Below are positions 36,051-46,894 of a stretch of DNA of 64,000 bases, piece by piece. The stretch's first letter is position 1, and every line of letters starts with the position of its first letter. This DNA is from Cenococcum geophilum 1.58. Lineage: Eukaryota; Ascomycota; Dothideomycetes; Gloniales; Gloniaceae. The DNA is taken from positions 62,001 through 126,000 of the forward strand of contig KV748215.1 in assembly GCA_001692895.1 (NCBI GenBank), written 5' to 3'. The notes beneath the pieces are model-generated. The model did no database searches. It was given only the letters and a program-made list of their open reading frames with translations, and had not been told where the DNA came from. A program made the position numbers and the translations under genes.

Positions 36051-36285
36051 TGTGGGAGGGTACGACCACTCTTAGATAGGAAAGTCACAGTGCTGTCTGT
36101 CTGTCGGTCGGTCGGTCGGTCGGTCGGTCGTCAGTCGTAATCAATCAGTAGGAAAGCAGTCAGTAAGAAGAAAGGAAAGAATGTATTCCGGTAGGTCGTG
36201 ATGGCCAAGAAGGAGGGAAGCCGAAGGCTCTATAAATACAAGAAAATGCCAAGGTACTAGGCGTGAGCCATTTTACCCCACCACA
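36051..36285 (-). repeat. F 5' LTR
   Basis: 235 bp, plus-strand ends TGTGGGAGGG and CCCCACCACA. Followed by the TSD GTAG (36286-36289). It contains a shorter (GGTC)n run (36106-36130) and CTCTATAAATACA. Confidence 0.88.
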
Positions 36286-36289
36286 GTAG

Positions 36290-36650
36290 CTTATTAGCTA
36301 AAATGTACTAAACCAGTTCTAGGTTGTAAAGGAAATAGTAATAAAGGGCGGGGAGGGCGAGTAACGGGCGCCCCCTAATGACTCTACAGTGGTAGAGTAA
36401 AGTTTGCAATACTAGCGCGTCCGTAGGCTTGTTACGGCAGCAGTGGTTCCTAAAAAGGTCAAAAAGTAAGGTAGTAGAGCACTATAGGTAACTCGTAGGC
36501 GCCTCGTAGGCGCCTTATAGGCGAGTCCCAAAAGGCGGGGAGATGGATTATGGGGTTTTCTCAAATAGAGTTTTCTCCCTATATGTATATAAGGAGTAGT
36601 CCGCGTAGGCCCAATAGGGATCCAAATCGGACGTTAAGCAATAAATAATA
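36290..36650 (+). other. LINE 3' untranslated region
   Basis: Rest of the LINE after F. It is GC-richer than its surroundings, with GGCGCC-TCGTA-GGCGCC and related short palindromes at 36490-36530. It ends with the A/T tail before the 16-bp TSD. No coding seen. Confidence 0.65.
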
Positions 36651-36666
36651 ATAAATTAATAATAGA

Positions 36667-39429
36667 AGTTTGCAAATGCTAGAAATACTTAAATATCTTA
36701 TATACTACTAGGACTTTCCTAGTTTATAATTGCAGCAATTTTCTTAAGGTTTATTTTAATTTTATTATAGGATATAATTAGGCCTAAGTATATAACTTTG
36801 GACGTATAGAACTTATATTTCTTAATATTATATTATAAGCCTGCGTCTTATAAGCGTTTAAGGACTATTTAGACGTGCTTCTAATATTTAAAAAGTAAAA
36901 ATTAATAGATTAAGATATTATTAATATACGCGGTAATAAATATATTAAGGAATTCGCGAAGTGTATTATTAACGTATTACTAAAATATACTAGGACCGTT
37001 CTTTATACTAAATAGCATTACTAGGTATTTAAAAAGTCCCTATTATATATAAAAAGCTATATACTTCTTATCTCCTTTATAAATACGGATTTAATTAAAG
37101 GTAGCAACTATATCGAGCTTTATAAAGTATCGTGCTTTTACTAAGTAGTTAAGCGTTTCTTAAAGTAAAGGAATTAGATATTGGTTTTAAATTATAATTA
37201 TATTTAAAGCTTAATAATTAACACAGAACCTTAAGCCTTCTTTAGGTTTCTTAATAAATAGTATAAATAAGATAAATAGTAATTAACTAGGGCGAATAAA
37301 TCCTTTCTCTAGGTGCTCTTTAAGGTATTATTATATTATAAGCAGCTCTTCTCGCAATATACCATATAACGGGCCGAACTTTAGCGTTATACTAGGTTTA
37401 AGTTCTATCTTAAAATTATACTCGTCTTAATGCAAGGGTAGTTAGTCTATAAATTGTTTCTTAAACGTATTAATTAGGTTATAATATTCTTTAGATATAA
37501 AAGGTTGGGGGTTAATATATTGCTTTAGTTTTAACGCCTTTTTAATATTTTCTAGTATTATAGTAAAGATTTTATAGTTTTATTTTCTTACTAATAAATA
37601 AAAGGGTATGGCTTATATTATACGAATTTTAAGGGGTTTTAATATATTATCTTCGCATTCTTTACTATAGTTAATAGTTATAACTTTATTATATTAGTTT
37701 AAGGTTTATAATAAGGGCAATTTATATTATATTAAATTTAAATAGTTATATACATCTTTATAGGGCAAGTAGTATTTTAAGTAATAACTTTAGCAGTAGG
37801 TTATACGGAATTTTAGTGTTTCTTTAACCTAGCTAATTAAAGGGTTATATTATTTTAGCTATCCGTATCTAAGTATTACTTTATAATACTTTAAGGGTGT
37901 TATAAATAGGGAAACGTATTTAAGGTATTTACCTATCTATATCTTTATAAGAGCGTAGTGCGTTAGTTTGCTATATATTAAAGGCTTACTATTAAAGCTT
38001 TATAGGCCTTAGGGCTTATTAAGTTTCTTTAAATTTAAGCGTTAAGTTTTCGCGTAGTTCGTATTAATAAAGCCTATACTAGTAGCTCCGCTATCTATAA
38101 GGATTTATACTTTCTTCTATTTTTTAAGTATTTAAATTTTACTAAATATATTAAGGGAGTTATATTATATATTAGCGCTAAAAGAGCCTAGATACTTATA
38201 CTCTTCTACTTCTTATCCTAAGGCGCGACTTAGCCCTAGGATAATTTATTTTCTAAATTAACTAAAGGTAAGATACTTTATAGTAACTAAGTATAATTTA
38301 TAGAATAAGTACGGTTTAAGGACTAAGAGGAGCTACAGCGGACCTTTTTAAAAGGGTAAGTTTAGTAATCCCTTTAGATATATCCCTCTTTTCTATATCT
38401 AAAATATTCTCTATTTACGGCTTATATTCTTGATTTATCGGTTCCTAAGGGTATATAGGATTAAGCGGCGTTAAGGTCTATAGGGTTATATATAGGGCTT
38501 TTAGGTCTTAGAGACGGATCGCGCTTTAGGGTATATACCGGTTTTATAGAGTTTAATATATAAGGTATAGTTAGCTTTAGAGAATGAGTCTATTTATTAT
38601 ATTAAAGGTCTTTATTAATTTGTTAATATATTATAGCAAATTTAGGTAAGTCCTTTAGCAGTTCTTTACCTACTAACTATACTTTAATTTTATCTAAAAT
38701 AGCTTAACGGAGAGTAGCAACTTTAGCAGCTTTATTCTAATCTAGTTTACTAATAAGGCCTAAAAATTCCAAAAAGAAGCTAGTAAAGTCTCGGTTCCGT
38801 TATTATAGGTTTTTAAGTTTAATAATAGCTATATATTCGCGGCTAGCGTTATTATATATTTATTCTAGTAGAGAGATAAAAATTTTAAAATTAATAAAGG
38901 TGCTATTATAGAAGAATAGGTCTATAGTTTATATAGTGTCTTTACTTAAATAAGATATTCTATAACTAATTTTGCTAGCTTTAGTAGGGTATTAGTTATA
39001 GTTTATTAAAAGTTTAAGATAGAGCTTAGTTATAAAGGGATATAGTTTATTTTAATTTCTATTAAATATTAGAGGGTTAGGGAGCTTTTTAGATTTTATA
39101 ATAGGTACTAGGTTTATTATAGGTATAGGTTAAGCTACCGTTACTAATTTAGGGTTTATATTTAATAGGTTAAGTTTATATATAGTTATTTTAATTTTAT
39201 TTATTAGTATCGCTATTAGGATCTTTAATATAAGTGCTTTAAGGTTATAGAGTTCTTTATAGATTGCTTCTATTAATTACTAGTACTAAACTTCTAATAT
39301 CGCTTGCTGTTAGGCTAAAGCATCTATAAAGGACTATTGTATTATATTTAACTGTTCTCTAACTAGGGCTATAATGCTTATAGTTAACGCGGAGGGTTTA
39401 AGTTCGTTTACTATTTTAATAGTAGTTAT
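36667..39429 (-). pseudogene. pol: D gag, protease and reverse transcriptase, RIP-degraded
   Basis: Gag starts at 39429 with ATA in place of ATG (ITTIKIVNELKPSALTISII). Blocks follow such as LPNPLIFNRN, NKLRLKLL-type, NASREYIAIIKLKNLQ, RDFTSFFLEFLGLISKLD and KDLPKFAIIYQQI. This is a well-known Pezizomycotina Gypsy Gag type. A protease active site reads ILIDSGATSIGFINTNYA at about 38100-38045. RT follows to about 36680, with YINNILIYS-type, KYKFYTSKVIYLGLIIS and VFLAFANFYYYQFI blocks. The LINE splits it at the end of RT. Confidence 0.88.
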
Positions 39430-39443
39430 TTAACGTAACGTAA

Positions 39444-39927
39444 TATAAGGGCGCGAAGAGGCTTTAGGGAAGATTTAAAGGAACGATATAAATTCTGTCT
39501 AAATTTAAGGGTATATCCCTTAACCCGCTGAAATTCGTCTATGCGTTATCGATAAGAATCAGCCAATTAAATCAACGCAATCAACTTTTCGCGTAGTTTA
39601 GATTCGAGGTTCTGCACGGACCACTTACTCCGTAGACGCCAGCGGGTTAAAGGATAGCTCTTACTAAGAACAAGACGTTATATAAAGAAGAGAAGGGGAA
39701 TAATAAGGGAATTGTATAATTAAATAGTTAGGGGCTTAGTGGTTGATGCGTGCGTATATATACATACAGTCTTTAATAGACTTCGGTAGAATTTAATTAA
39801 TCTGGCAGAATTTGGCAGAAGTTAATTAAGCTAGCAGAATTCAGTAGAATTTGGTCAAAGCGTTAGAATTTATCTTTTGAGTGTTTTACCAAGACATTCC
39901 TACTATAACTAGGCTAGTCCCGTTACA
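39444..39927 (-). repeat. D 5' LTR, containing a MITE
   Basis: 484 bp including a 139-bp MITE. Without the MITE and its TA it is 343 bp, matching 6576-6920. Ends TATAAGGG (from TG) and CCCGTTACA, then the TSD TAGTC (39928-39932). Confidence 0.9.
39516..39654. mobile_element. 139-bp MITE (TA target, TCCCTTA termini)
   Basis: Terminal inverted repeats TCCCTTAACCCGCTG / CAGCGGGTTAAAGGA, with TA on each side (39514-39515, 39655-39656). Absent from the partner LTR at 6576-6920. Not RIP-degraded. TA duplication and short length suggest a Tc1/mariner-pogo-type non-autonomous element. Confidence 0.8.
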
Positions 39928-39932
39928 TAGTC

Positions 39933-40632
39933 CTTAGGAAGGTTTTAATTACTATATTATATTTTAGCTAAAGGTACTCCTTAAGTTCCTAACTATTATA
40001 CGCCTAAAAGTATCCTTCCTAGCGAACTAAAAATTTGCGCTTTTTTTAGCGCTATCTTTAGTCTAAAATATCTTCTATATTTTATTCTAGTTCCCTATTA
40101 ATTTTGCTAGGTAGTAGCGGTTCTATACTATCTTTTCTCTAATATAGCTCTAGTAAGGAAACATAAAACATAGGATATATTAGGTATAATTTCGGCAACT
40201 CCAATTTATAGGCTTAATTTCCTTTAGTTTTCCTAACTATCTTAAAGGGTTTAAGCTATTAGTAATCTAGCTTCTTCTTAATACGTTTTATTTAGATATT
40301 TTTTATAAATAGTAAGATTTTATCTCCTATCTTAAATTCTTTTAGCATATATTTTTTATTATAGTACCTTTTTTACACAGCCTAGGCGTCTAGTAAGTGC
40401 TTTTTAAGTTCTTCTCTGCGAATTCTTATTTACTTAATTCTCTTAGACGCTACTAGTGCCTCCCTTTTAGGAATAATATCCTTAATATTCTAGGGGTTAT
40501 TTACTTTTACCCCAAATAATACTTTATAAGGGGTTATTTTTATACTACTATAGATGCTTATATTATATATATATTATACTAGAGCTAACTATAATATCTA
40601 ATTATCCTATTAATAATTAATATAGTAGCGGA
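39933..40632 (-). pseudogene. pol: C1 pol piece: chromodomain and integrase C-terminus
   Basis: Collinear with C2 58356-59054. The chromodomain on the minus strand (about 40140-39933 here, 58560-58356 in C2) reads LExNIEDILDxRWRQKKREF then LVRxEEYS in C2. The integrase C-terminal part follows to the right. D is inserted at its very end, and A2 interrupts it at 40632 with TSD GCGGA (40628-40632). Confidence 0.85.
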
Positions 40633-41055
40633 TGTTACGGACGCTTTAAGTACAATGTTATAACTACTTGGAGAAGAGTCGGAAGAAGCTAGTTGGTTAA
40701 TTTAAGCACGGTCTAAAATGGAGCCGGTAGAACTAGGTGATAAGGAATAGTAGCTAAGGTTACATAATATGCTACGTATTAAACGAGAGGAACGAGAGGA
40801 ACTTACGTACCTTATATATAAGACGTATATTACGTACAAGAAGGATTTTATAGGAATACGGTTGTGTATTTAAAGGACTACAGTCCCTACCTAGATAGTT
40901 CCTTCCTTGTAGTAATTCTTAGAATATAATTAGAGTTAATCTATTAGATAACCACTCCACCAGTTATTATTATGTTGTTAACTTTAACTTGCTTTACCTA
41001 TATACCTAGCCCAATAATAAGCCCATTGTAGTTCCTGCTATAAGGTTCCGTTATA
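40633..41055 (+). repeat. A2 5' LTR
   Basis: 423 bp, TGTTACGG...CCGTTATA (RIP form of ACA). Confidence 0.92.
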
Positions 41056-41098
41056 TAATTACTACCTAATTACAGTAATAAGTATAGAAAGTTGAATA

Positions 41099-44090
41099 AT
41101 ATACCACTAAAAGCAGCCACCACGACGCTATTAATGGCGGCAACTACTTTAAGGTTAGGAGGGGACACTAGTATAGCAGATACTAACTCTTAATAATCTG
41201 TGACGGTTGGACAGTTATAAGAGGTAATTAACCAGTTGATAATAAATAATGCGGCGCTAAAAGAAAGGGTTAATGGGATAGGAGCAGCGAGGGTTAAGCT
41301 ACTATTAATTAAGAGATTCTTAGGAGAAAGATTAAAGCTTAAAGGATTCCTTACGCAAATGCACTTTAAGGTTATATAAGAAGGAGCTAAGCTACTAATA
41401 CCTATAGATCGAATAGCCTATATAGGACTATTCCTATTAGGAAGAGCACTTAAGTAGTTTAAGCCTTACCTTACGGAAATATAGGTAAATAGAATGACGA
41501 CCACTAATTAAGAGGTATGGTTTATGTTCTTAAGCTAGGAAGGGTTTATGAAGTAACTTATATAAATATTTAAAGACCTAGAGGCGGTAACTATAGCGGA
41601 AAGAAAACTCTAAGATATTATATAATAAACCTTAGCAATTAAGTATATAATACAGTTCTAGACATTAGCGACGTAAGTAGAGTGAAATAATAAGGCGCTT
41701 ATAGTATAGTATAAACAGGGACTTAAGGCTAAAGTCTAGGATGTAATTATCCTAATAGAAGATGCGGACATCCTAAGGGATTTAATAGATTAAGCGATTA
41801 AGATTAATAATTAGATCTACTAAAGGGAATAGGCTAAGAGAGGCTAAGATAGAGTTCTATAGTTATATAAGGCGCAGAGTATGCATTAACTAAAGCCAAG
41901 TTAGAAACTATAGTATGGCGTAAAGCTAATAGACCTAAGTAGTACTAAAGAAGCCTATAAGAGATAGAGTAAGAAACTATAAAAACCTAGAGGTTAAGGA
42001 TCTAGTAATTATAGGACAAGGAGTAAAGGCTAAACTAGGGATCTTAGTAGCAAAAGACGTTTAGGCGGACTCCATAGCAAAGTTAATAGTTTAAAAATAG
42101 AGCTTATATAAATTGCGGGAAATAAGGTTATTTTATAAGGGATTATAAAGATAGTTAAAGTCACTATGTAATAAAGGGAACTAGACTAGCGGTAGAAGAT
42201 ATATACGTATAAAGGGATAATAGTGTGCTATAAGGAACAAAAGAGTATTTAATTAGAAGTTTTATATTTTATTATAATAATATATACTAAATTTATAAAG
42301 ACGCTAAGTACAGCGTAAGCTATTAGCTATAGGAGCCAAATTCTATAGCGTATAGAGGAACTAATAAACCAGTTTATAGATCGGATATTAAGGATAATAA
42401 ATTTGATAAAGGCGAAATATTTTATAATAATAAGGTAATAAAGGCGGCTTACTAGGAGTATATAGACCTTAAAGATGTTATAATAGAGGTAGAGGATAAT
42501 TCCACTACAGAATAGGGAACATTAGTAGGGATTAAGACCCTACTAGACACGATGTCTATCGCTTTATAAGACATAAGAGAAGTAGGATAGCAAACTACTT
42601 CGGCACTTAATAAAGGCAAGAAGCCAAAGGCTTAAGATTCTTATAGTGAGATAAGAGATAACTAAGATTCTTAAGATAAGATAAGGTAGACCTAAGGACC
42701 TATAACGGACAGAAACCAATAGAGTAGGGTAGTAGCTTAGTTTAAAGATATACAAATAAGCTTAGGATAGAGTTTCCTATAGGTATAAGACTCCTAAGAT
42801 AAGATAAAAACACCTAATAAGCCTAGTTAGACTAAGGCAGGAGTAAAGCTTAAGTTAGAAGCAAGCTTAAAATTAAGAATCCTATAGAACTAAGACTTTA
42901 AGATACAAATAAGGACTATTAACTAGATTAGAGAATCTACGGTATAAATAGTAACTAGACTGGGAGACAGATATATAAACCTAGAAGACTTACTAGGAGA
43001 ATATAGTATTTAGCCTAAAAATCGGAAGGCCGATACTAAGATTAAGAAGTAAGATAACTTTAAGGATCTACTTATAAGGCGAAAACTAAAAGAGATTATA
43101 ACAGAATTTAGAGCAAGAATTATCGCATAGTAATAGCAAAAGTTAGATTAGAGGACTAATATACTAGGACGTATAAAGGACAGAGCACCTATATAGAGAA
43201 TTACTAATAGGCCTAAAGTAGGTATACTAAGAGCTAAGTAGCTTACTAAACTAGAAAATAAAGAGGATCTAGGGATTCTAACTAGGTTTAAAGAACGATA
43301 TATAAAGGGCTGTTATAACGCAGTAATAAAAAGATACTTCCTTATGGACGAGCCGTATACACTCTAATAGCTATACTAAAGATGGTATAGATAGAGGCAT
43401 AATAACGAGTAGGAAGACTTTTATATATAGTTAGACGAGAAAGTTATCTAAGACCACCCTATTACGGAAAAAGTAATAAGTTATATTAAGGGAGCCTTAA
43501 TTATAATATTAAAAGATCTAGAGGAGCGTTTAGAGGACTAGAGAAGCAAAAAACATATCTTAGTACCTATAAATAAAGTTATAATATTTAGATTAACATA
43601 ATAGAGGTTTAAACTTAAGGATAAAGACGAGCTAAGAGTTAACCTAAAGCACTAGGTATACTACACGTTATTATAAATCGCATACATAGATAATGCGTGT
43701 AATATGCACAGAGCACCTAAGGACAAGCATTATAAGTACCCTATAAGAATGTATTAGATAACTAAAGAATAAAAATACTGGAACGCTAAGTATATATATA
43801 GCTAGCATTTAATAGAAGTCTAGGAATTAGGAGACTTAATACTTTAGCTAAAAAGATTCCTTACAGAAGAATGCCTAGATAGATAATAGTAGTAGGAATG
43901 CCTAGAGAATATATATCTATAGTATATTAAAGATAAAAAGCGAACTAAGTATTAGCTAAAGGTAGACTAAGTATAAGTAAAATTAAGCAGCTAATAGTTA
44001 GAAAAAGTAAAGACCCACGGGACTAGAGGGAGCCAATAGTAGAGCCTTAAACCCTTAAAGGAATTCAAGGACAACACCTAAATTTACAAG
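41099..44090 (+). pseudogene. gag: A2 gag and long linker, RIP-degraded
   Basis: Aligned to A1 gag without the B insertion; the start codon has become ATA (41099). Capsid-like blocks are at 41330-41790. A knuckle remnant is near 42110. The unassigned linker, as in A1, runs to the protease near 44110. It provides the uninterrupted reference for both the B and the solo-LTR insertion sites of A1. Confidence 0.78.
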
Positions 44091-44757
44091 TTAAATGGTA
44101 AAATTAGCAGTTCGAAGTATTAATAAATAGTGGGGCAATAAGGAACCATATCTTACTAGCAGCAGTTAAAAGAATGGGATTACTATATAGGAAAAAAGAG
44201 CATCCTTACCTATTAGTGATAATTTTAGGAGATCCGATAGCCTATAGAGGAGGCATTATTAACCTTAAAATAGGACCTATTTAGCTAACTATTAAAGGGA
44301 GATAAATTAAGATGTCTTTTAATATATTACTATTAGGGAATAATAAGGCAGTACTAGGAATGCCTTAGTTATAGGAATATAATCTAAAGACTAATTAGGT
44401 TATAGGTTAAGTCAATATTAGGGATACTTAACGCTATAAGATACAATAATAAGCTAAGTTGGTATAGTACTAAGTCGGAGCAATATATAAAGAGACTAAG
44501 CGAGGCTTAAGTTATATACTAAAAAGATACTATAAGTATGGTAAGAAACTATAATTACTAAAGAGTAAGAAGCTGTTAGAGTATATAGTATAGGATTATA
44601 AAATAGAGTTAGAACTAGGAATAAGTTTAAGGTTCTTTCCAATCTATAAGCTTACTAAAAAAGAAGGTAGAGTATTAAAAGAGTTTATCTAAGAAAATCT
44701 ATAAAAAGGATATATTAGACCATTATAGTTATTAGTAGGATATCCAGTACTGTTCAT
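44091..44757 (+). pseudogene. pol: A2 pol, first part (protease to start of RT)
   Basis: Protease-type block near 44105-44220, then the lead-in to RT. It stops at GGYPVLF where element H is inserted; the frame resumes at 46895. Confidence 0.8.
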
Positions 44758-45007
44758 CGGGAAAATATTCGTAGGATGAGATTCAAGTAGACTTTGGTTT
44801 TCGCGTTTCGCGTAATTAACATACAATTTGACCAACTCAACACGCAATTGACCAACTTGACACGCAATTGACCAATTTGACACATCCAAAAGTCAAATAA
44901 CACGCAGTTGACCTATTTAACAACTTTAAAAGCTAACTGTATATTCCTTGACATGCAATTAAGGTAAAGTTATATGCTAATTACGCAAATGAATTTTTAC
45001 ACAGTTT

Positions 45008-45680
45008 TATTACTTAGAGGCTCTGCACAAGGCTCTACACGAAGCTCTACACGAAGCTCTATACGAAGCTCTACACGAAGCTCTACACGAAGCTCTATAC
45101 GAAGCTCTACACGAAGCTCTACACGAAGCTCTACCACGAAGCTCTGCACGAAGCTCTGCACGAAGCTCTGCACGAAGCTCTGCACGAAGCTCTGCACGAA
45201 GCTCTGCACGAAGCTCTGCACGAAGCTCTACACGAAGCTTTGCATAAGGCTCTACACGAGGCTCTACACGAAGCTCTGCGTATAGAGGCTCTGCACGAAG
45301 CTCTACGTACAGAGGCTCTGCACGAAGCTCTATGTACAGAGGCTCTGCACGAAGCTCTGCGTACAGAGGCTCTGCACGAAGCTCTACGTACAGAGGCTCT
45401 GCACGAAGCTCTACGTACAGAGGCTCTGCACGAAGCTCTATGTACAGAGGCTCTGCACGAAGCTCTGCGTACAGAGGCTCTGCACGAAGCTCTACGTACA
45501 GAGGCTCTGCACGAGGCCTCTGCGCGAAGCTCTGCGTACGGAGGCTCTGCGCCAAGCTCTGCGTACGGAGGCTCTGCACGAGGCCTCTGCACGAGGCTCT
45601 GCACGAGGCTCTGCGCGAGGCTCTGCGCGAAGCTCTGCGTGAAGCTCTGCGTACAGAGGCTCTACACGAAGCTCTGCATC
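45008..45680. repeat. Minisatellite with 12-bp unit and 27-bp higher-order unit
   Basis: 45010-45280 is a tandem array of CTCTGCACGAAG / CTCTACACGAAG. 45283-45520 is a 27-bp unit, AGGCTCTGCACGAAG plus CTCTACGTACAG, about ten copies. To 45680 it decays into variants. The units lack stops in most frames on both strands, so long Leu/Cys/Arg/Ala frames appear that are artefacts of the array. Confidence 0.92.
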
Positions 45681-46070
45681 GGGTCCCCGCTATATTCCCG
45701 ATAGCCTCTACACATGCCTCTGCCCTATGTAGCCACCTTATTTTTTTTACCCTTCCTTCCTTACATCCTCCCTACCTAGGGAGGCACCAGAACGGCAGCC
45801 AGCAGAGGACCGTCGCCAGAACTAGACGACTGTCGCCAGAACCAGACGACCGTTGCCAGAACCAGACGACGACCGTTTGAATGACCAGCTAGCAAACACC
45901 ACGAATAATTTAATTAATCGATTGATCGAATTAAACCAGAGCTTAAATATTGGCCCGTCACCGAATCGAATTAAGGCCTCCAAGGGAGGCACCCTAGACG
46001 ACTACCGTTCGAATGTAATCAGGGCCTTCAATCGGGCCGACCCCTCCCCCAAATTGAATCATACACTGAC

Positions 46071-46071
<1 letters not shown>

Positions 46072-46111
<40 letters not shown>

Positions 46112-46131
46112 TAGGTAGGTAGGTAGGTAGG
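46072..46131. repeat. (GGCA)n then (GGTA)n microsatellite
   Basis: A run of CAGG repeats switching to TAGG repeats, about 60 bp, inside H. On either side are CGTCGCCAGAACCAGACGAC-type repeats (45800-45880 and 46138-46200). Confidence 0.9.
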
Positions 46132-46254
46132 AGACCACCGTCGCCAGAACCAGACCACCGTCGCCAGAGCCAGACCACCGTCGCCGTCGCCAGACGACAA
46201 CGACTAGCTAGCGAACACTATAAACGATTCGATCGATCGATCGAATTAAGGCAG

Positions 46255-46575
46255 CACAGATAGGTAGGCACAAACAGGGAGATGCTGACGGGTAGGCAGA
46301 TGCAGACAGGTAGGCAGATGCAGACAGGCAGGCAGATATAGACAGGTAAGCAGATGCAGACAGGCAAGTAGATGTAGACAGGTAGGCAGATACTGACGGG
46401 TAGGCAGATATAGACAGGTAGGCAGATGCAAATAGGCAGGCGATGTAGACAGGTAGGCGATGCAGACAGGTAGGCGATATAGACAGGTAGGCAATGCAGA
46501 CAGGTAGGCGATGTAGACAGGTAGGCGATGCAGGCAGGTAGGTAGATAGGCAGGTAGGTAAGTCAATAGGTAGAT
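46255..46575. repeat. Minisatellite of GACAGGTAGGCAGATGCA-type units
   Basis: Tandem units of about 17-20 bp (GACAGGTAGGCAGATGCA, later GACAGGTAGGCGATG) across 320 bp, inside H. The Leu/Tyr/Pro-rich open frame across it on the minus strand is an artefact. Confidence 0.88.
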
Positions 46576-46894
46576 AGGTAGAAGAGAACCATCGCTATAT
46601 TATATTAAATTATCTAAAATAATAATATTTATTTTGCTAGCCTTATAAATAGCTTTAAAGTAGCTTTAATTTATTTAAAATATACTATTAGTATAAAAGA
46701 GGTAAATATAATTGTGGTTGCCAAATACGCAGATTGCTGGCAGGTTTCGCGCAGACTGCGCGCAGGCTGCGTGTTAAAAAAACACGACATAGGCTAGTCG
46801 GTCGAGTTGCCAAATGCCCTCAACTGCGCGCCAATTGCGTCAACCACCAGCCATTGAGGCCATTGGTAGGGTACCATATTTTCCCGATGTTCGT

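Larger units (their letters stand above)
29758..36285 (-). mobile_element. LTR retrotransposon F without recognisable polymerase
   Basis: LTRs 29758-30004 (247 bp) and 36051-36285 (235 bp), with element-orientation ends TGTGGTGGGG...CCCTCCCACA and 4-bp TSD GTAG (29754-29757, 36286-36289). It reads on the minus strand: 5' LTR at right, a 792-codon Gag-like gene (33263-35641), a polypurine-like tract and hairpin (33030-33210), a second gene (32012-32740), long repeats and low-complexity DNA, then the polypurine tract AGTGGGGGAGGTATA before the 3' LTR. No protease, RT or integrase motif was found in 6.5 kb. RIP is clearly weaker than in its host elements. Confidence 0.85.
29015..36650 (+). mobile_element. 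5'-truncated LINE (Tad-like), split by element F
   Basis: Flanked by a 16-bp TSD, ATAAATTAATAATAGA (28999-29014 and 36651-36666), as expected from target-primed insertion. The 3' end is an A/T-rich tail, GCAATAAATAATA. Net length without F is about 1.1 kb, so most of the element is missing at its 5' end. The remaining coding part ends with the C-terminal zinc motif of fungal LINEs. Element F sits at 29758-36285. Confidence 0.8.
6576..39927 (-). mobile_element. Ty3/Gypsy chromovirus family D, nearly complete but heavily interrupted
   Basis: The outer LTRs (6576-6920 and 39444-39927) are flanked by the 5-bp TSD TAGTC (6571-6575, 39928-39932). C2 at about 58355 shows the empty site. Body pieces on the minus strand are 36667-39443 (gag, protease, RT), 28557-28998 (RNase H), 10938-11627 (end of RNase H toward integrase) and 6921-8330 (integrase core, chromodomain, 3' module, polypurine tract). 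Removing E, A1, the LINE with F, and the MITE leaves about 6.0 kb, normal for a complete Gypsy element. Confidence 0.92.
44758..46886. mobile_element. Non-autonomous element H loaded with minisatellites
   Basis: 2129 bp with 11-bp terminal inverted repeats CGGGAAAATAT / ATATTTTCCCG. Flanks are CTGTTCAT (44750-44757) and ATGTTCGT (46887-46894), an 8-bp TSD with one change in each copy relative to the empty site in other A copies. Subterminal repeats of type AATTGACCAACTTGACACG (44824-44885) and GTTGCCAAAT (46710, 46808) resemble transposase-binding arrays. No transposase. The interior is three tandem-repeat blocks plus unique DNA. Little RIP decay. Possibly hAT-like from the 8-bp TSD; class uncertain. 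Confidence 0.68.

Noticed and set aside
6576-39927. A giant cargo-carrying mobile element (Starship-like) from the 33-kb TSD-bounded span
   Set aside because: The span is explained by a 6-kb Gypsy element plus nested insertions. There is no tyrosine-recombinase captain and no cargo genes.
45283-45520. Regular repeats as a CRISPR array
   Set aside because: Units are contiguous without unique spacers, and the context is a eukaryotic transposon.
44974-45880. Several overlapping long open frames on both strands (Cys/Leu/Arg/Ala-rich)
   Set aside because: They are translations of a 12/27-bp minisatellite that lacks stops in most frames. The residue repeats only mirror the DNA repeat.
45853-46122. 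Possible 89-aa protein (MPEPDDDRLNDQLANTTNNL...)
   Set aside because: It starts in one tandem repeat and ends in the GGCA microsatellite, and its core is repeated in decayed form at 46190-46250. No support as a gene, though a captured fragment is possible.
46246-46566. 106-aa Leu/Tyr/Pro frame on minus
   Set aside because: Pure minisatellite translation.
44750-46894. Element H as an LTR element or Helitron
   Set aside because: The ends are an inverted repeat CGGGAAAATAT with an 8-bp duplication, not TG...CA or a TC...CTRR hairpin.
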